Program-made: the position numbers and the translations under genes
Shown here: positions 44,727 through 58,779 of the stretch, one piece after another
Numbering within the stretch: the first letter of the stretch is position 1
Layout: every line of letters begins with the position of its first letter
Assembly (NCBI GenBank): GCA_033439765.1
Contig: JAULSN010000002.1
Span: 6,510,001-6,574,000, forward strand
Length of the DNA: 64,000 nucleotides
Origin: Lasiosphaeria ovina
Lineage: Eukaryota; Ascomycota; Sordariomycetes; Sordariales; Lasiosphaeriaceae
Direction of reading: 5' to 3'
The notes under the pieces: generated by a model
Databases searched by the model: none
Told to the model about the DNA's origin: nothing
The model's input: the letters and a program-made list of their open reading frames with translations, nothing else

Positions 44727-46115
44727 TTCGAACTGCGTAGCTGGTGATTACCCCTGAGTGCGGAGTGATTTGATGGCCAAAACACCGAATCCGAACAATC
44801 ACTGCCCACGCTCCTACAAACACTCGGGGCGACAGCAGCGTATTATACCCAACATTCACCACGTGTGTCTCAGTCAACGGTATTCCTCCGACCTCAGCCC
44901 TCGGCTCGGTTCTGTACATATTCAGGGGCCAACTCACACACCCCACGACACGAGCCGCTGATTGGCCGCAACACAATATACCTGCCCCCCTACCAGGGGA
45001 CGCTCGACTGGCGCGGGAGAAAGCGCGGGCTGCGATTTAGCAGTTTAGCATTCTGCCAAGGCCCGCCAGGGAGCCAATGCCGATGCGGTGCGACGCTGCG
45101 CGGCGGGCCCCGACGGCCGAATCGGGGAGGCAGTAAGGCGCGCGTGGCTGCGCCGTGGCGATCGGTGCGATAAGAACTCGGGGCTGTTCTTGTACCTGCC
45201 TACAACTAACTGCTGTAGTCCTGCTGATGAAAGAGGTATGTGTCGTCCCCGCATCAGATAAACAGCTCCCGCCCCCCACAGGCTTGAACATAGTCCGCAG
45301 AGCCAAGCACGCGGATGGGATGGCCAACTGCCTATTGCGGAACTGCCGAGCGGCCAATCGCGCCCAGGCGCTCGACAACGTTGGCTGCCACCACCCCCAG
45401 TAGGACTGCTGCACAGTACTCTCGCTTGCAAATGCCTCGATGCTGGGGGAGGGCATGCAGATCCGAGAATTCTAGAAGCCGTGCCGCAATTCTCTTCTCC
45501 CGTCTTGCGTCGCTGGCCACACCCACTCACTCGCAGAAACATGCATGCCTGCATGATCACAGAGGTGCCTATGTGGGCAATCAAAAATCACCCACCCACC
45601 AGATGAGTAGATCTGACATATCCGATTCATAAGAATACGTAACAAAAACACTGGACTAAGAGAAAAGTAAAAGTACCCCGTACAACAAACGTCTCCAAGG
45701 CAAATGGCAGGTCAAACCGATATAGCCAACTCCCAAGTCCGCCAGGGTGATAGTCAATTAGTCGTTATCTTGCGCCATCCACAAGGAACGCACCCGCGCA
45801 GTCAAGCAGTCGCACCGACGCCACGTGCCGAGCCCGTCGCGTAAGCAATTAGCTAGCCCTGTGGATATTGATATTGCATCGCCGTTTCATGCCGGCATAT
45901 CATATCAGGGTAATTACAAAGTATTCGTTAGTTGCACGGCAAGGCAAGCATATCAGGTATCGCGCCGATGCCGAACCAAGCAAGAACATGGGATGGCAAG
46001 AGATAAACATCCGGAGCCCGCCGAAACGGCATCGTTTCTGTTGCTTGATCACCGGCCGCCGCCGCCTGTTCGTGATACGATCTTGATCTCCTTCCCGAGA
46101 TGATTAGCTAGGTTC
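44727..46115. other. Intergenic region
   Basis: No gene supported in about 1.4 kb between two minus-strand genes. It holds the promoter of the nuclease gene (right side of 44726) and the 3' flank of the hydrolase gene. The short frames on both strands do not resemble known families. Confidence 0.35.
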
Positions 46116-48286
46116 TTAGCTGGGAGCAGCAGAAACAGAAGCAGCATTGCCGTCCGGCTTGGCACCATCGTCATCGTCGTCCTTGTCTTGCTCGCCGCTG
46201 GCAGCGGCAGTAACTGTTGCCGTGGCCGAAGGAGCAGCAGCAGCAGGAGCAGGCGCAGCCAATGAGGTCCCAGCAGCAGCGAGATCGGCCCTCGTCTCAG
46301 CAGATTCCGATGCCGCCGCAGACGCAGCCGCAGCCGCAGCCGGAGCTTTCTTCGAAAACAGACCGCCGACTCTGGGCATAGACATGCTCGGCATGGTCGG
46401 CATGGCCGGCATACTCGGTATACTGGGCATGCTCGGCATGCTGACGCTGGGCAGCGAGACCCTGGCCACGCCGGCCGGGAGCGGCGGCAGGTACGAGCGC
46501 AGGTTAGTGCCCGTGGACTGAGCAATAGCGAGGAGGTGCGCGAGGTACGCCTGTTTCTGCTTCTCGGCGTCGGCGTCGGCGTCGGCGTCGCCTTTTTTCT
46601 GCTCGTCGTCATCGTCATCACCGCCATCACCAACCAAGTCCCCGCTGCTACCATCAGGCAGGGGCACCAGCGAGGCTGCAGCGGCGATGTCGATGGGCGA
46701 CTCGTCGACGTCAACACCTGGCACAGCCTCCGTCTCGCCGGCTTCGGTGGTGCTGGCGCTGCCCTCGCCAACGGCCTTGGCGAGAATCTCGGTCTCGACC
46801 GACTCGGCGGGCGCAGGCTCGGCGAACTTGGGGTCGTCGTAGACCTCCGCGTCGTCACCGAACCATGCCACGACCAGCTGCGCCGCCTCGCTGGTCATGC
46901 GCTCGTAGTCGGCATTGCGGTCCGGCTTGAACAGGCTCATGTGCGCGACGATCTCGTCGGTCGCGTCAGGGATGACGTGGCGGCTGAACAGCGCGGCCTC
47001 GCGCGCCACCTGCTCGCTGTTCTCCCCATCAGAAGCAGAAACGGGCACGGCGCAGAACGTGCGCTCGGGCACAAAGTAGCCGCCGCTCCAGACGCCGTTC
47101 TCGCCGAGGGACGCGTAGAAATCGCGCACGCCGACGCCGCGCAGCGACGCCAGCCGCTCGAGGCGGCGGTTGAGCTCGTTCTGCTTGAGCAGGGCGCCGA
47201 CAAAGGTGAAGTGGTCGGCCAGCCAGGCGAAGGACGCGCCGACGTTGCCGCGGTTGACGTACGCGAGCCCCTGGCCCAGCGCGTCGACCGACTGCTGGTA
47301 GCCCTGCACGACGTGCTCGCGCTTGAGCCCGCGCACGCTGCGCACGCTGTCGAGGATCTGCCGCCGGTGCATGTACGCCGCGACGCCGCCGGCCGCGATA
47401 GCGCCGACAGTCCCCGTGCGCACCGCGATCAGCTGCCACGCCTTCCAAGCGGGGCTGGACGTGCGGCGGGTGGCGGCCGAGGCGGCCGAGGTGGCGGCGG
47501 TGCGCTTCGCGGCCAGGCGCGCCAGGCCGGCGGGCGCGGCCGCCGACAGCGCCGTCATGACGTTGAACACGTTGCTGACCTTTTGGTAGTTGGAGAAGGC
47601 GCCGTAGACGAACATGGACCGCGCGAGCCCGTTGTACGGCGTGTCGAAGGCGAGGATGCCCTGGACCAGCGGGAAGATGGGGCCCGGCGTGTTGCCGTCG
47701 CGGCGCCGCTCGTCGAGGATGCGGAACAGGCAGTCGCTGGCCACAAACCCGCTGTGTCTGGTCAGTCACGGGTTATGTTGAGTCAGAGTGGTGGTGGTGG
47801 TGGTGGTGGTGAAACTTGCCCCATTGAGTGCGCTACGAGGATGACGCCGACGCTGCGGTCATTTGGCGGCCACGGCTTCTCCAGATGCTCCTTGCGCAGG
47901 TCCATGACCCGCTCCTTGAGCCTGGGAGATGTCAGCCACTAGATGCACGAACTGTAAGATATACGAAGACACGCACCATCCCAGAAAGGCCTCGGTACTC
48001 TGGCCCAGTTCCCCCTTGGTCTCATACTTGGGGTAGACGACCGAGGCGACCTTGTGGTCGGGGAGATTGTTGGTGACGGTGTCTTGGAGGTGCTGGGGGA
48101 AGTCGCCAAACGTGTCGTCGTCCCCCTGTTGCGGCGGCAGTTGCATGTGCCTGCGTGTTAGCCGACCAAAACATTGCAGATCCCGCCTGTTTGCGCTGGG
48201 CCAGGGAGCATTAGATGCCCAGGGCCGTGGGCAGAACAGCTGACCTTGAATCCATGGAGAAAGCAGAGCAGCAGAATCCGCTTCAT
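46116..48286 (-). CDS. DUF676-like alpha/beta hydrolase (putative lipase) with repetitive acidic C-terminus
   Basis: Exons 48286-48245, 48125-47977, 47921-47820 and 47751-46116 give 642 residues. It starts MKRILLLCFLHGFKGDDDTF (HGF oxyanion region), and the nucleophile elbow is ILVAHSMGGFVA with Ser96, as in DUF676/lipase-like serine hydrolases. A membrane-like segment (AWQLIAVRTGTVGAIAAGGV) lies in mid-protein. DATDEIVAHMSLF near residue 390 is a good candidate for the catalytic Asp/His region. The last 200 residues are low complexity: an acidic run DGGDDDDDEQKK, repeated SMPSMPSIPSMP units and Ala-rich sequence. The third intron (47752-47819) has a GC donor (ATGGG followed by GCAAGT), needed to restore HSMGG. 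It also contains a run of GGT/CCA triplets. Confidence 0.8.
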
Positions 48287-48993
48287 CGTGTATGTTGCTA
48301 GCTGTGCAGTGCAATCGAATTATTGTCCGAAATATGGCAGGTCGTGATGTAGGAAACGAAATTCTAGGCTGTCTAGGTTAGGTGGTAGATTAGTGGCGGT
48401 GCACCGCAGTGATCAAGTGAACGGCGGTCGGAATCAGTCACTGCGTCAAAGGTTTCCTGTGGAGACTTCGTGTGGTTTTGATCTCAGTGAGGTTGGAGTC
48501 GACATGGAATACTAACCCACAGCGCACCTTCCCATCGAGCCCCAGCAATATGGACTGCGACGCGCAGTCTCGTGGCGAGAAACGAGCCCGACAGGCAGGT
48601 TCGCGGGTATGGGGTGCACATAACGTCATTCCCAACGTCATGCATCTTCAGTCAAGAACGTTATTTCGGCGGACCAATAAGAAATACGCGCTATCAACGT
48701 CCCGCAACCTTCTTTCTTTGACCACGCATCACTACCATTGGCTGCCTGTTTCCTTGTCCTTTCACATGTGCCAGTGCATCTTGAACCGCGGCGACAGTTC
48801 AACCAGGTTAGGAAAAATCCAGGTAATGGGGGTATTTATTTTCCACGTGAACCAGCTCTTCTATCTCCGCATGGTCAAGATTCTCCTGTTGCAGCAACAC
48901 GCCGCAACCCGCAGACATCCGTGATCGCACCGCATATGTCAACAACATGTTAAGCAAACGGGCACAGACATGAATACCGGTACATGATACAGC
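48287..48993. other. Intergenic region
   Basis: No gene recognised. It holds the promoter of the hydrolase and the 3' flank of rrb1. Confidence 0.35.
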
Positions 48994-50478
48994 CTATACG
49001 CTGATGGTCCGGAAGACACTAAACACCTCGCCCGTCGCCACCAGCGCGCCGGGTATTTGCGGGTGCCAGTGCAGCTCCTTGGCCTGGTTCTGGTAGTGCA
49101 CAAACAGCAGCTGCGGCGGCACGTCCTGCACGCCGGCCGTGTCCTTGCTCTCCTCGTCGTCGAGCTCGACGGCCAGGTCCCACAGCGTGACCGTGTTGTC
49201 GCCGGCCGCCACCGCCACGATGCTGTCGTCGGTCGGGTGCCACTCGATGCTCGTGATCTGCTCCTTGTGGTACCCAAAGCTGGCAATGGGCGTCGGCTTG
49301 CCCGCCGCCGCCGTGCCGCTGGGCTTCCACTGCCGCAGGTCCCACACGGCCCACTCGCCGTCGTCGGCGCCCGACGCCAGCAGGTGCGTCGTCTGCCGCG
49401 ACCACGACATGACGTTGACGTCCGTCTTGCTGACCTGCATCGACAGCGCCGGGGCCCGGCTCTTGCTCCGCACGTCCCACACCCGGATCGTGCCGTCGCT
49501 CGAGGCCGACGCGAACACGGACGCCTCCGACGGGCTCCACTGGATCTCCTCGACGCTGCTCGTGTGGCCCAGGAACGGCCGCGTGTCCGTGACGAAGCCC
49601 CCGCCGTCGCTGCGCGTCGTCAGGTAGATGACGCCGTCGTTGTCGCCCGTCAGCAGCTTGCCGGCGGGGTGCAGCGACGACCAGTCGACGGCGTAGCCCT
49701 CGGCCTTGTGGGCGCGGATCGTCGACACGGGCTTGTTCTGCTGCGGCGTGACGACTGAGCCGGGGTTGTCGAACGACGCGAGGTGCGGTGTGATGTCGTG
49801 GATGAGCACGTTAGAGGACTCGGTCATGGTCGCCGTGAGGGTGACGCGCGGGCGGGACGCGTCTTGCGGCCGGGCCTGGAAGGCGCGTATCCGGTTTGTG
49901 GTCGAGCCGATGGGGATGGACCGGGACTCGAGGATGGGGTCGGCGTCTTCGTCTTCGTCGTCTTCGTCGTCGCTCGAGTCGTCGCCCTCGCTGTCCATTT
50001 TGCTCAGGCCGCTGAACTTCATGACCAGCAGCGCGTTGTCGCCGGCTTTGGAACCCTCCGCCTGCGTGCCCGAGACGGTGTACATGGTGGCGGGATAGAC
50101 GGTGCGGTTGTCTCCGAGGCCGTCGCGCACAATGTCGAACGAGAGGCAGGGCCACGGGGTGCTCAGGTTGTGCAGCATGCGGTACGTGGTCGGGTCGGGC
50201 GCGAGGGTCTGGCCCGGATCGAGCTTTGTGCGGCCGACGATGAAGGTGGCGGGGCCGTTGTCGACGTCCATTGCTGCAGCTTCCTCGGCTTCCCTCTCAG
50301 CATCTGGCCTGCCGTCGACGCCGGCCTCGATGATCTCGTCCTCGCTCTCGAACTCGTCCTCAAACTCGTCTTCGAACTCGCCCATGTCGGGCTTGTCGTC
50401 GATGTCCATGGCGTCGGGCCGCCCGCCGCTCTTGAGGCGGGCACCAGCGGGCCCCTCTTCTGCCGTCCGTTTCGACAT
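48994..50478 (-). CDS. rrb1: Ribosome-assembly WD40 protein Rrb1/GRWD1
   Basis: A single exon of 494 residues. The N-terminus has the acidic stretch of the family (FEDEFEDEFESEDEIIEAG), then the CAF1C/H4-binding-like segment TTYRMLHNLSTPWPCLSFDI, an acidic loop (SSDDEDDEDEDADP) and WD40 blades, including SSDGTIRVWDVRSKSRAP, HLLASGADDGEWAVWDLR and VAAGDNTVTLWDLAVELD, ending FSVFRTISV. In yeast, Rrb1 is the dedicated chaperone of ribosomal protein Rpl3 and acts in the nucleolus in 60S assembly; human GRWD1 is the orthologue. Length and blade order are standard. As an essential housekeeping gene it anchors this half of the window as core genome. Confidence 0.95.
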   Translation of the reverse strand: MSKRTAEEGPAGARLKSGGRPDAMDIDDKPDMGEFEDEFEDEFESEDEIIEAGVDGRPDAEREAEEAAAMDVDNGPATFIVGRTKLDPGQTLAPDPTTYRMLHNLSTPWPCLSFDIVRDGLGDNRTVYPATMYTVSGTQAEGSKAGDNALLVMKFSGLSKMDSEGDDSSDDEDDEDEDADPILESRSIPIGSTTNRIRAFQARPQDASRPRVTLTATMTESSNVLIHDITPHLASFDNPGSVVTPQQNKPVSTIRAHKAEGYAVDWSSLHPAGKLLTGDNDGVIYLTTRSDGGGFVTDTRPFLGHTSSVEEIQWSPSEASVFASASSDGTIRVWDVRSKSRAPALSMQVSKTDVNVMSWSRQTTHLLASGADDGEWAVWDLRQWKPSGTAAAGKPTPIASFGYHKEQITSIEWHPTDDSIVAVAAGDNTVTLWDLAVELDDEESKDTAGVQDVPPQLLFVHYQNQAKELHWHPQIPGALVATGEVFSVFRTISV

Positions 50479-51394
50479 TCTGGGCTGGTTTCGTCAATTT
50501 TGTCGGGGATTGACTGGGCCTCCAGTGGGTGCTCGCTGCTGAGGAATTGGCGGGGGAATTCGAGGCTCGAATTTCGTTGCGCGCCCAAAAATTTGCCAAC
50601 TTTTTAGTGGGGTCGCTTGCCAGTCTCTACCCCGCGCTCGAGCGCATGGAGGGGCAGACAGGAACGACTCAGCCACAACCCCGCCGAATGTCAGCCACAC
50701 TGGGCCCTCAGTCGAGTCTTGGACGCGTCAAACACTGCTGAAGAAGACATGCATTTCTTTCGGCTCAGCCATATAAATAAGGTTTGCAGCTAGAGACAGC
50801 AGGTTGGCCCGCCAAAGAGGCGCTTTGGCAGAATTAAGCTTCCGTGGCTTAACGGGTTGGAGGTGCGCACGCCCTGCTGCATTCTCGCGACTAAGAAAAC
50901 GGACGCTGTCCCCCTGCGCGGTAGGGTTCTAACACTATCTGCGGCTTGCTGTATCCCTGCATGTTAGGGTTCTAACAATGGCCACCCTTTTCGTAAAGCT
51001 GTGATTCAAGCCACGCCTGAGCTTTTTTTTGTTCCTTCAAACAATAATTTCTGGTTATCTAAAGACAGCCAAGGCCGCCTTTTCTGCGAGTAGGCTATAA
51101 GAATTGAGAAAACGAACCCGTGATTGCAACTCGCAACAGTATTGGCGGCGGTCAGCCTATCACATCGCGCCGATGGCTACACAAAACGACGGCTACGACA
51201 CCTTGCTATCTGCAGTGCCCTTACCAATAGGATATCTCAGGTTTTGTCATCAGAGATAGCCGGTCGGGCCTGGACGGTTCAAACACAATATTTCCGCGCT
51301 CTTGCAACAGGGCTGCGAGGGGAAGTGAGGAGCTTGCCGCAGCGCAGCTAGATACCTGGCTTTCCTTCGTGAGAACAGTTTACTCTTCCTCCAG
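50479..51394. other. Intergenic region upstream of rrb1
   Basis: This holds the rrb1 promoter. TAGGGTTCTAACA occurs twice about 40 bases apart (about 50926 and 50967). A possible start codon at 51172 (MATQNDGYDTLLSAVPLP) could be the first exon of the unassigned gene to the right. Confidence 0.35.
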
Positions 51395-52265
51395 GACCAA
51401 GCTACGAGGACGAAGCTGAAAAGGTCCGTAAGCGAGCCGACGAGCTGCGCGAGATCCTGCCCGCCCAGGATCGTCCGTGAAGCACCGTGCGAGCCTTGTC
51501 AATTACGAGGATGCGCTTCTGCGGGGGCCGTCTCTCATTCTGCAGTATCAATACAAGTCCTCATGAACTCAGATCCGCAACTGACCTCTTTGTCTTGTGC
51601 GTGCGTATTAGGTCAAGGACCTCCAGGCGAGCGTGGATCAGTGGATCGCGACGGCCAACAAGAGCGAGAGGCAGCTGAGGGAGCTACAGAGTAAGCCTCC
51701 CAAGATCGAGTACATCCAGGTGCCGGGCCCCGAGCGAGTCGAGTATCGCGAGGTCCCCGGCCCTGAGCGTGTCGTGTACCAGCAGAACCCCCACCTGTAT
51801 CAGGCTCTCTACGAGATTTTGCAGTACCGGTCGGTTACCTGGAACTACCATCCGCTGAACGAGCAGGTAGAAGACGCGATCAGGGATGGGAGGTATCTAG
51901 TACACAACATAGTTCAGGCCGAGGTCGATAAAACCCTGGGCAGGTAACTTTCATGACCGCTTTTCCACATTCTACATCTACCACGATCATAATCGAGCTT
52001 ATAGAATACTGTCAATCATATTGTCTTGTGTCGAGATTTTTCCTGTGATTCCACAGCACCACCAATTCCGGAGGGATACAATTTATGCGATAAATACTAC
52101 CCCGGGGTGTTGGATGATGCAGGTTGCAACGCCTCCCTGGCAAAACACGGAATGCTGCTTCCGCGGCCAAACAAGCAACGTCGGGACCGCCACCATGCAC
52201 CGACGCAATTTAGCCGTCACGCACTCCAACGTGGCATGGACCTCGCCCGGCCAAGCGAGGCTTGA
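51395..52265 (+). other. Coding-like exons of an unassigned gene, model unresolved
   Basis: Three stretches look like exons. Bases 51395-51478 encode PSYEDEAEKVRKRADELREI. Bases 51612-51943 encode DLQASVDQWIATANKSERQL followed by two near-repeats, VPGPERVEYRE and VPGPERVVYQQ, then HLYQALYEILQYRS and DAIRDGRYLVHNIVQAEVD, and end at a GTAACT donor. From 52057, after a clear TTCCACAG acceptor, the frame gives either a short tail or a longer Pro-rich one. The first two could form a coiled coil. The exon 1-2 join does not keep frame with a canonical donor, so it may be a pseudogene or the boundaries are wrong. No family is recognised. Confidence 0.4.
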
Positions 52266-52404
52266 TTCCGGACAAGAACACCCAATATTTAGAAGAAGCA
52301 ATATTGCAATGAGTCGCCCCAGCGCCACGGCCCTCGAGCAGCTGCGCCTCTGACCCGAGTACCCGGTTCTCGCACCCCTTGGCGTTGGCGGTGCGCCTGA
52401 CGGC

Positions 52405-53228
52405 ATGGCCGCCATCATGCTTCGGCACCGGAGCGTGCTCGTCGTGGTCTGCATCGTCAGCCTAGCCACACTCTGGTCATGCCGACTTCCCAAGATGTGT
52501 CTCTACAACCAATGCAACGCCGACATCACCATAGCACCCCTATCACAGGGCAGCCTCGACCTCTCACTCCCGGACGCGCCCTTCATCAGCTGGCCGCTAG
52601 CACGCGTGTGCGCCGAGACGAAGTGGGCGGCCGGCGCCGTCTTCGTGTGCGACGACAACTCGGGCGGCGTCGGCAACATGCGTAGCTACATCCTGACGTG
52701 CGTGCGCTACGCCGTCGAGGCCGGCGTGCAGGGGCTCGTGCTGCCGCGCCTGCGCACGCGCTCCCCATCCAACCTCGCCAGCATCATGCAGGAGCACGCC
52801 GACTTCGCCTACCTGTTCGACGAGCAGCACTTCCGGTCGCACCTCGCCGCCGCCTGCCCGCAGCTGGCGGTCTACAATTCAACATCCGCCATCCCCGGCG
52901 CGGCGGAGCCGTTCCGCGCCGAGGCGCTGACGCCACACAACCTCGGCCGCCGCGGCGGCTGCGATCAGCGCGAGCCGAACAAGCACACGGCGGTCTTTGG
53001 GGATGCCTTCCGCGCCCACGTGCGCGCCACGGCCGCCGAGTTCGGCCTGCCGCCGCCGTCCGCCGCGCACCCCCGCGCCTACCGCTTCACCTGGGGCGTG
53101 CAGTTCGACTGGCCCGTGGCGCGCGACGGGCCCGAGTTCGCCGCCACCTTTGGCGGGCTGCTGCGCTTCCGCGCCGATATCCTCGAGCTTGCTCGCCGGA
53201 CCACGGGCTACATGCGCCAGTTCGCCGC

Positions 53229-53263
<35 letters not shown>

Positions 53264-53811
53264 TTGTCCTGCCGCGCAAACCCGCTGCTGCTGTCCAGCC
53301 TCTGCCTGTGGCGGCGACAACGGCGTTCGCCGGCATGCACCTGCGCACCGAGAGCGACGCGCTGGGCGCCTGGCCGCGCTTCGAGAACCAGAGCGCGGCG
53401 TACGTACACCAAGCGGCGGCGCGCGGGTTCGGCGCCGCATACCTGGCGACGGGCAACGAGACCGAGGCGCAGCGGCTCACGGCGGCGGCAGCGGCGGCTG
53501 GCGTCGCCGTCGCCACCAAGCACATGCTTCTAAGTGAGCACGCTGCCGACGGGCAAGCGCTGGGTGCGCTTACCTGGGACCAGCAGGCGCTTGTGGATTT
53601 CGTGGTGCTGCTGGAGTGTGATTACTTCCTCGGGGTGAGTCCGAGCTCGTTTAGTATCAATGTGGCGCTGAAGCGGCATTTGAAGGGCGAGGGCCTGCTC
53701 ACGCGCCCGTGGAGGGTTGGTGGCGAGGGGGATGGAAGGAGTTGGCTTGTGGGTAGCTATGAGCATTATTGGAAGGACTGGCTGTTTATTTACGACTCGA
53801 TGTGGCCGTGA
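52405..53811 (+). CDS. O-fucosyltransferase-like type II membrane protein
   Basis: A single exon of 468 residues. A short cytoplasmic tail is followed by a signal anchor (about 8-25, SVLVVVCIVSLATLWSC). The catalytic region opens with VCDDNSGGVGNMRSYILTCV, typical of fungal O-fucosyltransferase-like proteins (binding loop with N-x-R), and later has FAGMHLRTESDALGAW, matching the HLR-x-E nucleotide-sugar motif of the GDP-fucose fucosyltransferase fold, and GAAYLATGNETEAQRL. It would act in the Golgi or ER lumen. A run of ten Gln codons, mostly CAG (residues about 277-286), interrupts the domain. Start could also be ATG 52417. The sugar donor and acceptor are unknown. Confidence 0.75.
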
Positions 53812-54383
53812 TTAGGCGGCTGGTGGAGGTCTAGTTGGGGCGGTAGGGTTATGAACATGTGGTTACGGCATTTGGGGTCTGTAGTTTCTTTGTGTTAGTC
53901 GTTTTACGCGTCACTGCCTATCATCTTCCTTCTTCCTCCATCTGTTCGTTGTCTTGACATCATCACTTGAGACACGTTCAACAAGGCAGTAGACAGCTGT
54001 CCCGTAGTGTAACTCACCTCGACGGGAGGCGCAATGAGATATATATTGCTGTTTTTTACGTAATTACAGTACGGAATTTGGGAAAGCGAGATTTTGCGAG
54101 AGCAAGTCGGGACTATTTATTGACTGGCTCGGGTCGCCTGAGGGGGGGATGAAAAGGGAGACACCAGAACTCCGTGCCAATAAATCAATCCATCATTGGA
54201 TGATGTGGCAATATGAAAGTAAACACCCCCTTTTTGCTCGCCCCAAGAAGAAATAAGAAAGAAACGAATGTCGGTGCTACCAAACAGCCACTCGCTGTCT
54301 GCACACCCAACGCCAACTCCACGCCACCCGGAGTCCTGATTTAATCTGAAAATCTCATTGCCTGCACGCGGAGATGCACCCAC
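53812..54383. other. Intergenic region between convergent genes
   Basis: Shared 3' flank of the fucosyltransferase-like gene (plus) and the wall protein (minus). No gene or clear repeat. Confidence 0.4.
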
Positions 54384-58170
<3,787 letters not shown>

Positions 58171-58779
58171 TTGGAGATGCTAACCGCGATAAAGTTCGTA
58201 CGAGACGGCGGCAGTATACGTCAGGCGGCAGCAAAATACTATATACCGAGGAGTGCACTTCGGCACCGGCTGGCCGGCACAAAAGCCCGTTACATTACGC
58301 TTAAACATATACAGACTCTAGCCCGGCCTATAGAAGAGCGTTTAACTGAGTGGATCGTCATGCAGGGTACCCTCGGCCTGCCTCCTACGCATACGCAGGT
58401 CAGGGAACTCGCCCGCCGGCTGGCCCGGGAGCTCGGGAAGCCCGGCGAGCTCGGGAAGCCCGGCGAGATCGGGGTCAAGTGGGTGCGGCATTTCATGGCC
58501 CGGAACCCGGCCATTCGGACCCAGAGAGCACAACGGATCGACTCGGTACGCCTCAACGGATGCCACCCGCGGCCATCCCAGTCTGGCATCGCCTTTCCGA
58601 TTGCGTCGGAGGCAGAGAATCCGACCATGTTCATGGCAGAATCCACGATGAGAATGCTGCTATGGCAGCGTTTATCCCCTCTGTGGAGTTCATGGCTTGA
58701 ACCTCCCCCTCGTGATGGCAGACTAGTTATGCCTAAATCGATGGTTCATAGCACAGAAAGTAGCGGAGGGTATGGCTAA
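58171..58779 (+). pseudogene. Truncated pogo/Fot1-type transposase (Psq and CENP-B HTH)
   Basis: The start MLTAIKFVRDGGSIRQAAAK, then YYIPRSALRHRLAG, is a Psq-type helix-turn-helix, and RPIEERLTEWIVMQGTLGLP, then VKWVRHFMARNPAIRT, matches the CENP-B/Tc5 HTH that follows it in pogo/Fot1 transposases. After RIDSVRLNGCHP the frame slips (the family would continue toward the DDE domain), and no DDE residues are found. An 18-bp tandem duplication gives ELGKPG twice (about 58433-58468). Only 202 residues remain open against about 500 normally, so it is a DNA-binding fragment of a dead element, unless the remaining ORF has been kept as a small DNA-binding protein. Confidence 0.7.

Noticed and set aside
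46536..47942. 468-codon plus-strand ORF antisense to the hydrolase
   Set aside because: It is the mirror of a GC-rich, Ala-rich coding exon; no domain, and the minus strand has a catalytic motif and splice-consistent frame.
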